Assembly (NCBI GenBank): GCA_944321685.1
Contig: CALUMH010000005.1
Coordinates: 56,441 to 120,440 of the forward strand
DNA: 64,000 bases
Origin: an uncultured Muribaculaceae bacterium
Lineage (GTDB): Bacteria > Bacteroidota > Bacteroidia > Bacteroidales > Muribaculaceae
Reading direction: 5' to 3'
The translations under genes were made by a program, and so were the position numbers. The notes under the pieces were generated by a model. It was not told where the DNA came from. It saw nothing but the letters and a program-made list of their open reading frames with translations, and made no database searches. This document shows, one piece after another, positions 17,339 to 25,730 of this stretch (the stretch's first letter is position 1; each line of letters begins with the position of its first letter).

Positions 17339-18635
17339 AATACTGCTGCCTGCAATAATAATGATTGCCGCGCAGGGCAACATTGCCGCAGCCGTGGGGC
17401 AGATGTTCCTTACGGTTGACAGCCTTCTCAGCTTAGGCATCGACAACAACCTTCAATTACGTGCCTCAGCCTTGCAGCAGCGCATGGCACTGGAACGCAC
17501 CAAGGCTGCAAGAAAAGAATTGTTACCCGAAGTTACTGTGGACATTCAAGCCGGTTATTCGGGGCAACCCACCGTGTTTGAATCGGGATTGTCGGGTGCC
17601 ACACACCCCGAGTCACCCAATTGGCAGCAAAGCTACGCAGTGGAAGTTACACAACCTCTATACCACGGAGGCCGGTTGCGCACGGCAATCAGGAAAAGCG
17701 ACATCGAACACACCATCGCCACGCTGCAAACAGCCGATGGCGAAGCCGACGTGAAACTTGCTTTACTGCGACAATACATGACGTTGTTCAGTTATTACAA
17801 GCAACGCGACGTATTACAACGCAACATCGAAGAGTCGGAAATACGCCTGAAAGACATTCGAAAAATGAAAGAGGAAGGCCTCATCACCAACAACGATGTG
17901 CTGCGAAGCGAACTGCAACTCACCACCGACCGGCTGTCGCTCACCGAGGCCGAAAACAACATTGCCCTTGCTTCGATGCAACTGGATATCCTACTGGGGC
18001 TTGACGAGTCGCTGTTAATAATCCCCGACACCACGCTGCTTGAAAAAACAACCGCGCTCACCGACTACAAGACTTGCATCGACGATGCTTACCGCAACAA
18101 TCCCAAAATGCAACTTGCCCGCCAACAAACGGCATTGGCAAAAAATGAAACGCAAGCCGCACTCAACGAATACTTGCCACAAGTCTCACTATATGCAGGC
18201 AACACACTGGCGCGACCCATTACACGCACCATGACCGACCGGTTCAGCAACAGTTGGAACATAGGTATACGCACAACCTATTCGTTATCGTCGCTTTACA
18301 AGAACCGTAGCAACGTGGGCGAACGGCGTGGCAACGAGCTGTTCTTCCAAAACGAGGAAGAGCGTCTCAAGCAACAATTGCGAATGACCATACGCGAAGC
18401 ATACCTCGACCACATCGAGGCTGTCGAGCGGGTGGAAGCACTTAACTTGTCGGTAAGGCAGGCCCGCGAAAATTTCCGCATCATGCAAAACCGGTACCTC
18501 GGGCAGCTGGCCATACTCACCGACTTGCTCGATGCCAACAGCGTACTGCTATCGGCCGAATTGGAATTGACTGTGGCACGAGTTACAGTAATATATACTT
18601 ATTATGAATTGCTTAATGCCTGCGGGCGTTTATAA
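17316..18635 (+). CDS. TolC-family outer-membrane channel of the MFS exporter
   Basis: Outer-membrane factor of a tripartite pump, 439 residues. The start at 17316 (MALSKIIKILLPAIIMIAAQ) gives a signal peptide; the upstream frame lies within marR. It has two repeated OEP regions of long amphipathic helices, for example DVKLALLRQYMTLFSYYKQRD in the first half and LRMTIREAYLDHIEAVERVEAL in the second, ending in the typical LTDLLDANSVLLSAELELTVARV. It is not a lipoprotein. Adjacent membrane-fusion and MFS genes define its partners. Confidence 0.93.
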   Translation: MALSKIIKILLPAIIMIAAQGNIAAAVGQMFLTVDSLLSLGIDNNLQLRASALQQRMALERTKAARKELLPEVTVDIQAGYSGQPTVFESGLSGATHPESPNWQQSYAVEVTQPLYHGGRLRTAIRKSDIEHTIATLQTADGEADVKLALLRQYMTLFSYYKQRDVLQRNIEESEIRLKDIRKMKEEGLITNNDVLRSELQLTTDRLSLTEAENNIALASMQLDILLGLDESLLIIPDTTLLEKTTALTDYKTCIDDAYRNNPKMQLARQQTALAKNETQAALNEYLPQVSLYAGNTLARPITRTMTDRFSNSWNIGIRTTYSLSSLYKNRSNVGERRGNELFFQNEEERLKQQLRMTIREAYLDHIEAVERVEALNLSVRQARENFRIMQNRYLGQLAILTDLLDANSVLLSAELELTVARVTVIYTYYELLNACGRL

Positions 18636-18646
18636 AACAAGATATT

Positions 18647-19705
18647 ATGAGTACTTGGGTAGAAAAACGGCGTAAAATAAAACTCCGCAACATAATCCTC
18701 AACACGGTGTGCATCACACTTGCATTGATAGGTGCATCGTGGACGATAAATTATTTTTGGAAATATTTCAATTACGAAATCACCAACGATGCATTCATCG
18801 ACCAGTATATATCGCCGGTAAACGTGCGAGTGGCAGGATACATAAAGGAGGTGCGTTTCAAAGAGCACCAATATGTGCACCGTGGCGACACACTGCTGGT
18901 GCTCGACAACAGCGAATACCTTATCAAGGTGAAAGAGGCCGAAGCCGCACTGCTTGATGCCCGAGGCTCACGACGGGTGCTTGACTCGGGCATAGGAGCA
19001 TCGAAAGCCAATGTGGCAATACAGGAAGCCAACATACAGGAGGCCCGGGCAAGGCTTTGGCAAGCCGAACAGGATTATAACCGTTACGAGAAACTATACA
19101 GGGAAGAATCGGTCGCAAAGCAACAATTCGACCAAATCAAGGCCGACTACGATGCGGCCCTTGCACGCTACAATGCCCTTATCGAACAACGAAAGGCCGT
19201 GAAAATGCAATCAGACGAAACCCAAAGCCGGACGACCAATGCCGAGGCCGAAATTCTGCGCTGCGAGGCCGGATTAGACATGGCAAGGTTGAACCTTTCA
19301 TATACGGTAGTTACGGCACCATTCGACGGATATACAGGCCGCAGAACCCTCGAACAAGGGCAATACGTGTCGGCCGGACAGACGATAACCAATCTCATAC
19401 GCAGCCAAAACAAGTGGGTGACTGCCAATTACAGGGAAACACAAATCGAGAACATTTACATAGGGCAACGGGTGATAATATCGGTCGATGCCGTCAGCGG
19501 ACGCACATTCGAGGGTCGAGTAACTGCCATATCCGAAGCCACCGGCTCGAAATACTCGCTTGTTCCCACCGACAATTCGGCCGGCAACTTCGTAAAAGTG
19601 CAACAGCGCATACCGGTAAGAATCGATTTCGTGGACGTTTCTCCCGACGACATGGCTCGCTTCCGTGCTGGAATGATGGTAGTGACTGAGGCTTGCAAAG
19701 AATAA
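18647..19705 (+). CDS. HlyD/EmrA-family membrane fusion protein
   Basis: Periplasmic adaptor of 352 residues linking the MFS pump to the TolC channel. One N-terminal membrane span (about residues 14-34) is followed by the lipoyl half-motif NVRVAGYIKEVRFKEHQYVHRGDTLLVLD, a long coiled coil (about 85-200, rich in A, E and Q) and the second half NLSYTVVTAPFDGYTGRRTLEQGQYVSAGQ. This is the EmrA layout. It lies 11 bases after the channel gene and 16 before the transporter. Confidence 0.94.
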   Translation: MSTWVEKRRKIKLRNIILNTVCITLALIGASWTINYFWKYFNYEITNDAFIDQYISPVNVRVAGYIKEVRFKEHQYVHRGDTLLVLDNSEYLIKVKEAEAALLDARGSRRVLDSGIGASKANVAIQEANIQEARARLWQAEQDYNRYEKLYREESVAKQQFDQIKADYDAALARYNALIEQRKAVKMQSDETQSRTTNAEAEILRCEAGLDMARLNLSYTVVTAPFDGYTGRRTLEQGQYVSAGQTITNLIRSQNKWVTANYRETQIENIYIGQRVIISVDAVSGRTFEGRVTAISEATGSKYSLVPTDNSAGNFVKVQQRIPVRIDFVDVSPDDMARFRAGMMVVTEACKE

Positions 19706-19721
19706 GAAATATAGAGTGCTT

Positions 19722-21338
19722 ATGACAGCAAACTTGTCAGAACGCCTTGATTTGCCACTCAGGAAAGAATTGCCCGGGTGGATGGGAATAGTCACCATGT
19801 TCATGGTGGCAATACCGGTCATGATGATCAACGGCACCTACACCGGCAGCCTGCAAGAAGTGTCGGGAACACTGGGCGCGCTCACCGAGGATATTACCAT
19901 GGGATATTATGCGGCATCGGCCGGCATGGCAATTGTTTATCCCATTCTCAACAAGGTGATGGACAGGGTTACTCAAAAGACGCTCCTGCTCATAAGCCTG
20001 AGCTTGCAAGTGGTCATCAGTTGGATGTGCGCCAAGACTCGCAGCACCGACCTACTCATTGCCTACAGTTTCATTTTGGGATTTGTGAAAGGTTTCGCAA
20101 TGCTGTGGTTCGTGAAAAAACTTAGCAAACTGGTCAGCCCGCGCAACATACGCAGCGAGTTTTACGCTTATTTTTATCCGCTTGTGTTCAGTGTGGGGCA
20201 ATTGTCAATGATAGTGACGGCACAACTTGCTTATTACTACGACTGGAAGTACATGTATTACTTCGAAATAATATTGCTGCTCCTGGCCATAACACTTGTG
20301 CTTGCAACATTCCGCTACGCAAAAGTTCCCATAAGGCAACCATTCAAGGGAGTTGATTTTCGCAGCATCTTCATAGCCGCAGTGGCCATACTCATGATAA
20401 TGTATGTATTTACCTACGGCCGTGTTCTCGACTGGTTCCATTCACCACGTCTGCGTTACTACCTTGTTGCTTCGATATTGCTGCTGTTCCTGTTCTTGTG
20501 GGTACAGTGGGCCAACCGCAGCCGCGAACCATATATATACCTTATACAAATCACACGTGTCAAGCCGTTGCTCGGATACTTGTATATGTTCATAACCATG
20601 TTCTTTTGCTCGTCGGGCACGCTCATCACCAATTATGTAACCTCCATTGTGCGCACCGACAGTGTCCATGCCAATATGCTCTATCTTTACGTCATACCGG
20701 GATTTATCGTCGGGGCATTCATGTGTTTTTGGTGGTTTCGGTGGCAACGTTGGCGGTTCCGCTACTTCATCTCGGCCGGAATGGCCTGTTTTGTTGGATA
20801 TTTTGCCATCATGTACTTCGGCATCGCCCCCGACAGCACCTACGAAATGCTATACCTGCCCATGTTCCTGCGCGGAATGGGCATGATGATACTTTTCATT
20901 TCATTCGGCCTTTTCGTGGTAGAGGAATTACCAATGAAATATATGCTCTCGAATGCTTTTTTCCTCATCTTGTCGCGCTCGGTACTGGCACCAGTAATAG
21001 GCTCATCGTTTTTCAGCAATATGCTCTATTACCTGCAATTGCAAGGCAACCAACGTCTTTCCGATTCAATAACGCTAAGCGACCCCATAGCGGCAAGCCA
21101 ATATGCAGGATCACTGCAATCGGCCATCGCGCAAGGCCACAGTTATATCGAAGCCGAACAGATTGCAACAAATGCCATCTATACCACCCTTCAACAACAA
21201 AGCCTGCTGCTATCGATGAAAACGGTTATCGGCTATATGCTTATAACAGCACTTGTGCTCGCCATCGTATCGGCATTCATCCCTTTCCATAAAACCGTGA
21301 AAGTAAAGATTATCCGCACAGGCGACGACATGGTGTGA
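19722..21338 (+). CDS. MFS exporter, EmrB/DHA2-type
   Basis: Proton-driven drug or metabolite exporter of the major facilitator superfamily, 538 residues with about 14 membrane segments, the DHA2 count. The ATG at 19722 is preferred over the GTG at 19716. Early sequence includes VGTITEDITMGYYAASAGMAIVYPI-type first-repeat features (VSGTLGALTEDITMGYYAAS). The last hydrophobic segment is followed by the basic tail KTVKVKII. With the adaptor and channel before it, it makes a complete MarR-regulated tripartite exporter. Substrates are unknown. Confidence 0.92.
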   Translation: MTANLSERLDLPLRKELPGWMGIVTMFMVAIPVMMINGTYTGSLQEVSGTLGALTEDITMGYYAASAGMAIVYPILNKVMDRVTQKTLLLISLSLQVVISWMCAKTRSTDLLIAYSFILGFVKGFAMLWFVKKLSKLVSPRNIRSEFYAYFYPLVFSVGQLSMIVTAQLAYYYDWKYMYYFEIILLLLAITLVLATFRYAKVPIRQPFKGVDFRSIFIAAVAILMIMYVFTYGRVLDWFHSPRLRYYLVASILLLFLFLWVQWANRSREPYIYLIQITRVKPLLGYLYMFITMFFCSSGTLITNYVTSIVRTDSVHANMLYLYVIPGFIVGAFMCFWWFRWQRWRFRYFISAGMACFVGYFAIMYFGIAPDSTYEMLYLPMFLRGMGMMILFISFGLFVVEELPMKYMLSNAFFLILSRSVLAPVIGSSFFSNMLYYLQLQGNQRLSDSITLSDPIAASQYAGSLQSAIAQGHSYIEAEQIATNAIYTTLQQQSLLLSMKTVIGYMLITALVLAIVSAFIPFHKTVKVKIIRTGDDMV

Positions 21339-21354
21339 TTTCCTTTTGACAAAA

Positions 21355-21431
21355 CGAAGGAGGGGAAAGACATATTTTTCAATTGCCATAACGTTTGCTG
21401 CTTGAAAAATATGTCTTCCTGCCCCCCTTCG
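21355..21431. terminator. Long inverted repeat between convergent genes
   Basis: Arms of about 28 bases, CGAAGGAGGGGAAAGACATA running on through TTTTTCAA, with a near-complete complement ending at 21431, around an 18-base loop. It lies between the convergent MFS and nitroreductase genes. There is no strong T-run, so it may act as an RNA-stabilising 3' hairpin rather than a classic terminator. Confidence 0.6.
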
Positions 21432-21464
21432 GTATAGAAACCTCTTTTTTGCCGAAAAAAGCCG

Positions 21465-22124
21465 TCAGTCAATGAATTTCACACGCGATGCGTCACGTTC
21501 CTTGGCTGCCGGCGACTCGTCGGGATACCCCACAGCGATGCAATAAAGCAACTTGTAACCTTTTGGCAAGTCGAGTTTTTCAAGATATTCCGCTGCACGC
21601 GGATTATTCTGCAAAAATGCAGCCGAACTGCCAAGGCAACAAGTTCCCAATCCCATGGCGCGTGCGGCAAGCATGATGTTTTCGCCAAGCAATCCGCAAT
21701 CTATCTGTGACGATGAAGCCGCGGGATCGGCTGCCACAAAAATCACCGTAGGTGCATTGCGGAACATATTCTTGAAACCCTGTTCACCGGCCACACGTGG
21801 ATTTACCTCTTTGAACACGGCTGTTACCCCGTCGATATATTCCTTGCTGTCAACCACGCGCAACGCCCACGGCTGCTTGTTCATGCCATTGGGCGCATTT
21901 ATGCCACATTCAAGCAGCACTTGCACCGTGTCGCGACCCACCGGCCATTCCTTGTATTGTCGCACACTGCGGCGAGCCATGATATTTTCAACCACTATTT
22001 TACCGGTATCCACGGCAGCTGTCGCAACAGTTGCCGTTTCTCCACCTTGTTGCGCCCCAGTAGGGCTGCAACCGGCCATCATGCCCACCAGGCACAATGC
22101 CGAAACAAACAATTTGATTTTCAT
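21465..22124 (-). CDS. Nitroreductase-family lipoprotein
   Basis: An FMN-dependent nitroreductase-like enzyme of 219 residues carrying an export signal. The signal peptide ends in MMAGC (Cys19), so the protein is a predicted envelope lipoprotein, which is unusual for a flavin enzyme normally found in the cytoplasm but common in Bacteroidales. FMN-binding features are the MARRSVRQYKEWPV start of the domain and LECGINAPNGMNKQPW, with ARAMGLGTCCLGSSA near the end. It is the last gene of a likely operon with the esterase, kinase and regulator upstream. Confidence 0.88.
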   Translation of the reverse strand: MKIKLFVSALCLVGMMAGCSPTGAQQGGETATVATAAVDTGKIVVENIMARRSVRQYKEWPVGRDTVQVLLECGINAPNGMNKQPWALRVVDSKEYIDGVTAVFKEVNPRVAGEQGFKNMFRNAPTVIFVAADPAASSSQIDCGLLGENIMLAARAMGLGTCCLGSSAAFLQNNPRAAEYLEKLDLPKGYKLLYCIAVGYPDESPAAKERDASRVKFID

Positions 22125-22153
22125 AGATTGTTAATAAATTTATTTGTTATCAG

Positions 22154-23230
22154 TCACTTCCGGCCTGTCAGAGTGCGCAGGAAGGGAAGGAGCTCGTTGG
22201 CCATCTTGCGGTGCTGAGCCTTCGAGGGATGCAGGTCGGCTCCGTAACCGAGGCTGCCGTCTTGCGGAGTGAAGTCGAAGCGGTAAATATTCTTGTCGCC
22301 CTCGCTTTTCAACGTTTCACACATGGCATCAAGGGCGCCATTCTGCTGTTCAAGCGGCTTCCCTGCAAGCATACAGCCCGAGAGTATCACAATCTTGGTC
22401 TTGGGATAAAGCCCGCGCAAGTGGCGCACAAATTTTTCATAGCTCTCACGATAAAGTTCAGGGTCGCACCCTGTGGTACTGAAGTCGTTGGTGCCAAGGT
22501 CGATGCACAACACATCGGGCACATTGCCCGCCGTATCCCATTTTTGCGAATCGTCATAAATGAGCGTGTAATCATACCACTGCGGCATGGTTCCAGCATC
22601 GTTATTACCGTCATAGTTGCGGTAAGCCCCTATACCCGAACGGGCCACGACGGTAAACCGCATATCGAGTTCCCTTGCAATGATGGCGGCATATGTATAA
22701 AAGAAATTGGAATTTGACGGATCGTATTTCACCGACCCATCGGCAGCCTCGGTACCATAACCGCAAGTCATGGAATCACCTATAAATTCTATTAAGGGGC
22801 GATTATCCTTTCCCATATCCACAAGTTGCGCATCGTCATCTATGACAAAACCATAGAACTCGGCCTGCGACTGATATTCTTCCGAAACAAGCATCAACTC
22901 GATTATGTGACGGCCTTCAGGCAATTCCGAGGCTATGCGGATCACGCTGTCACGCTCGCCGAAATGTATTTTATGATAGTTCTTATGATCGACTCCCACC
23001 ATAAAATATCCGCTACCGGGCTTCATCTGCACAGCAATCGAAGAGCCGGTAAAACAGGCCGTGATAGTCGTACCGGGATAAGCCATCATAGGGGCAAACC
23101 TATTGGCAAAATTCACCCGCCCCATGTAACGGATATTATCGTTGTCGGCACCAACAAACCGCGTTTGGGCAACCGACGTCAACGAACACAACAACATCAC
23201 CACAAAAATGTAAAACTTTGACATATTCAT
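22154..23230 (-). CDS. SGNH/GDSL esterase, CE2 acetyl-esterase-like
   Basis: Secreted esterase of 358 residues that probably removes acetyl groups from plant polysaccharides. After a signal peptide ending SVAQ, residues about 25-135 form the CE2-type N-terminal beta-sandwich (FANRFAPMMAYPGTTITACF). The SGNH hydrolase domain follows with Ser in FIGDSMTCGYGTEA, Gly in a later block, Asn in DLGTNDFS and His in ADLHPSKAQH. It lies 29 bases before the nitroreductase and 21 after the kinase gene. A GH43 enzyme is encoded close by. Confidence 0.88.
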   Translation of the reverse strand: MNMSKFYIFVVMLLCSLTSVAQTRFVGADNDNIRYMGRVNFANRFAPMMAYPGTTITACFTGSSIAVQMKPGSGYFMVGVDHKNYHKIHFGERDSVIRIASELPEGRHIIELMLVSEEYQSQAEFYGFVIDDDAQLVDMGKDNRPLIEFIGDSMTCGYGTEAADGSVKYDPSNSNFFYTYAAIIARELDMRFTVVARSGIGAYRNYDGNNDAGTMPQWYDYTLIYDDSQKWDTAGNVPDVLCIDLGTNDFSTTGCDPELYRESYEKFVRHLRGLYPKTKIVILSGCMLAGKPLEQQNGALDAMCETLKSEGDKNIYRFDFTPQDGSLGYGADLHPSKAQHRKMANELLPFLRTLTGRK

Positions 23231-23251
23231 ATCTTGATTAATTTAGAAATT

Positions 23252-24934
23252 TCAATAATGGAAACTGCTGCCGCCAAGGAACTCGCGAAGCAGGCTCGTG
23301 CTGGGTATCTGCTCCTCGCTGATGGGAAGGAAATAGCTGAGGAATGTAAGCAATCGCACAGCCTCGGCAAACTCAGGCACATTGCGCGGCACCTTCCGCA
23401 ACAGCGGCACGGCATAATCTTTCATCACGCCGAGTTCAAACAGCAACGATGAATTAAACGTGGCATCGGCATTTTCCTGGAACGGAAAAATCCATTTTTC
23501 CTCTCCCCGACGCACACTGGGCCAACGGGCAATAGTGTCGAGCGCGTCTGAACCGCGATACTTGTGATCTCGTATTATACGGCGCAACAACCGGTTATCG
23601 GTCGTCGGAACCCAATTATGGTCATCAATCGTAAGCGTGGTAAGTGCCGATACATACAAGCGGAACTTTTGATCCTCGGGAATTTGCGCCGTTAACTCGG
23701 GGTTCAGACCGTGAATACCCTCTATTAGCAACACATTGTTCTCGCCGAGGCGCATTTTGTCACCTTTGAACACCCGCCGCCCTGTGGCAAAATCATAAGT
23801 GGGCATTTCCACCTCTTCTCCTGCTATGAGACGGCGTAAATCGTTATTGAATAAATCGAGATCAAGGGCATAAAGCGACTCATAATCATATTCGCCATTC
23901 TCGTCTTTAGGCGTGGCCTCGCGGTCAACAAAATAATTGTCGAGCGAAATCACTTGCGGGATTATGCGATTAATCATAAGCTGAATGGCCAATCGGCGCG
24001 ACGATGTGGTCTTGCCGCTCGACGACGGCCCGGCAATAAGCACAATTCGTGCTTTGCCTTGCCTGTAACGGCTTGCAATCTCGTCGGCTATGCGTGAAAA
24101 ATTGGCATCGTGCAAAGCTTCGGCAACATTGATAAGCATCGACGTTTTGCCATTGACAACAGCCCTGTTGAGGTCGGCAACATTTGTTATTCCCACCACC
24201 TCGTTAAACTTCAGGTAATCGTCAAAAGCCTCAAGCATTTTGTCTTGCCTTGACGGGCGGCGAGCTTTTCCCGGATTGTTCAAATCGGGGCCAAGCAACA
24301 GCATACCATTGTGGTATTTTACCAAATCAAAAACCTTCAACGCACCGGTCGATGGGGCTAGATTACCATAATAGCTGTCGGTGGTGTCGCCAAGCGTGTA
24401 ATACACCGAATATATCTCGTCGGAAGTGTCGAGCAGCTCCACTTTGTCGAGCAGCCCGGCATCGAGAAACATCTTGCGTACATCACGGGTAAGGCGTTGA
24501 CGGCGCACAAACGGCAAATCTTCTTCGACAATACTTTGCATACGCGCCTTTATGTCTTCTACCAATTCGGCAGCAGGTTCCACCTCATGCTCGTCCTCAT
24601 CGACAATCATTGCATAATACCCGTTGGAAACCGAATGTCGCATACGCAGGCGCATGGCAGGACACACATCGAGCATCGCCTTATAAAGCACCATACACAA
24701 CGAACGCACATACACACGTTGCCCCGACGGCGACGACAAGTCGAGAAACTCAACCATATTGGGCTTATATACCGGGAAATGCAAGTCTTCGGTCTTATTG
24801 TTCACATGGGCGCAAATGGGCGTAATACCTATCCGTTCCTTCAGTCTCCCGTATATTTCGAGCAACGTCTCCCCGCCCGATACAGGCACATATTCGTCTA
24901 TATTCTTGCAATATATATTTAACTGCTCTGTCAT
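23252..24934 (-). CDS. Nucleoside (uridine) kinase with ThrRS-like TGS N-terminal region
   Basis: A 560-residue protein in two parts. Residues 1-about 250 resemble the TGS and editing-like regions of threonyl-tRNA synthetase (HSVSNGYYAMIVDEDEHEV). Residues about 290-560 are a uridine-kinase/phosphoribulokinase P-loop domain with Walker A GPSSSGKT at 302-309 and the downstream ISLDNYFVDR and NVLLIEGIHGLNPEL motifs. It is probably a cytoplasmic nucleoside kinase of the pyrimidine salvage type. This fused architecture is known in Bacteroidales and Firmicutes. It follows the regulator gene after 20 bases. Confidence 0.88.
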   Translation of the reverse strand: MTEQLNIYCKNIDEYVPVSGGETLLEIYGRLKERIGITPICAHVNNKTEDLHFPVYKPNMVEFLDLSSPSGQRVYVRSLCMVLYKAMLDVCPAMRLRMRHSVSNGYYAMIVDEDEHEVEPAAELVEDIKARMQSIVEEDLPFVRRQRLTRDVRKMFLDAGLLDKVELLDTSDEIYSVYYTLGDTTDSYYGNLAPSTGALKVFDLVKYHNGMLLLGPDLNNPGKARRPSRQDKMLEAFDDYLKFNEVVGITNVADLNRAVVNGKTSMLINVAEALHDANFSRIADEIASRYRQGKARIVLIAGPSSSGKTTSSRRLAIQLMINRIIPQVISLDNYFVDREATPKDENGEYDYESLYALDLDLFNNDLRRLIAGEEVEMPTYDFATGRRVFKGDKMRLGENNVLLIEGIHGLNPELTAQIPEDQKFRLYVSALTTLTIDDHNWVPTTDNRLLRRIIRDHKYRGSDALDTIARWPSVRRGEEKWIFPFQENADATFNSSLLFELGVMKDYAVPLLRKVPRNVPEFAEAVRLLTFLSYFLPISEEQIPSTSLLREFLGGSSFHY

Positions 24935-24954
24935 TATTATTGAAGTTTAATATA

Positions 24955-25653
24955 CTACATTCGTGTATCTATGTGGATTATGTTTTGAACAAACATCAAT
25001 TCGCGTATGTCGCCACGGTCGATTTCCATGTCGTCATATTCGGGATTTTCGCTGCGCAATATCACTTTCCCTGCATCGGCATGGCGACGCACATATTTAA
25101 CCATGCAATAATCATCAAGCAAAACCACATAGATTTGCCCCCAAAATATGTGCTGAGCATTGGTGAGTTCGCGCACTGCAAGCATATCGCCGTTGCGTAT
25201 TACCGGAGCCATGCTGTCGCCGCTCACCTTCACTATGCGGCATCGTTGCGACATATTGGGCAGGTCGATGTAGCCTATTATGTTCTCATCGGCAAACATC
25301 ATGGACCTCGGCATCACACCTGCCGTGACATCTATGTCATAAACAGGCACGCCCGGATTGACCGCACCCGACGGCTCACAACTAATGTGCCCGTCGATAA
25401 GCGTCCTGTTAGGCAATGCAGGTTGCGACTTGGCATAGGGCAAGTCGTCACCAGTCTCAAGCCAGCGCTTCGACAATCCCAGGTTAATGACTATGCGGTT
25501 TATAAGCGATTCATTAATGGCGAGCCTTCCGTTGAGATATTTCGACAAGTTGGACGAATCTATGCCTATCTGCCTGGAGAACTCGTTCTGCGTCAATTTC
25601 ATCTCGTCGATTATATACCGCAGCCTCTTTATTATTTCATCGTTGTTATACAT
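24955..25653 (-). CDS. XRE-family regulator with S24/LexA-type peptidase domain
   Basis: A 232-residue CI/LexA-like repressor. The helix-turn-helix is at about residues 10-45 (MKLTQNEFSRQIGIDSSNLS). The C-terminal S24 domain has the catalytic Ser in VSGDSMAPVIRNGDML and the Lys in CMVKYVRR, with a possible Ala-Gly cleavage site in VTAGVM, so RecA-stimulated self-cleavage is possible. I prefer the ATG at 25653 (MYNNDEI). Upstream are TTGGT/ACCAA palindromes that suit an autoregulatory operator. It heads an apparent operon with the kinase, esterase and nitroreductase genes. No phage genes are near, so it need not be a prophage repressor. Confidence 0.9.
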   Translation of the reverse strand: MYNNDEIIKRLRYIIDEMKLTQNEFSRQIGIDSSNLSKYLNGRLAINESLINRIVINLGLSKRWLETGDDLPYAKSQPALPNRTLIDGHISCEPSGAVNPGVPVYDIDVTAGVMPRSMMFADENIIGYIDLPNMSQRCRIVKVSGDSMAPVIRNGDMLAVRELTNAQHIFWGQIYVVLLDDYCMVKYVRRHADAGKVILRSENPEYDDMEIDRGDIRELMFVQNIIHIDTRM

Positions 25654-25680
25654 GGTATGGTTAATTTGGTTTTGCAATTT

Positions 25681-25696
25681 ACCAAATTATTTTGGT
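25681..25696. promoter_or_regulatory. Candidate operator of the S24-type regulator
   Basis: Imperfect 16-bp dyad ACCAAATTATTTTGGT, with further half-sites TTGGT at 25668 and ACCAA at 25702 close by, within 50 bases of the regulator's ATG. Its position suggests autorepression. Confidence 0.5.
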
Positions 25697-25730
25697 GCTT
25701 TACCAAGCCACGACGTTTTTTAAAGATATT

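Noticed and set aside
24955..25653. Prophage repressor signalling a prophage
   Set aside because: No phage structural, replication or integrase genes are near; flanking genes are ordinary metabolic genes.
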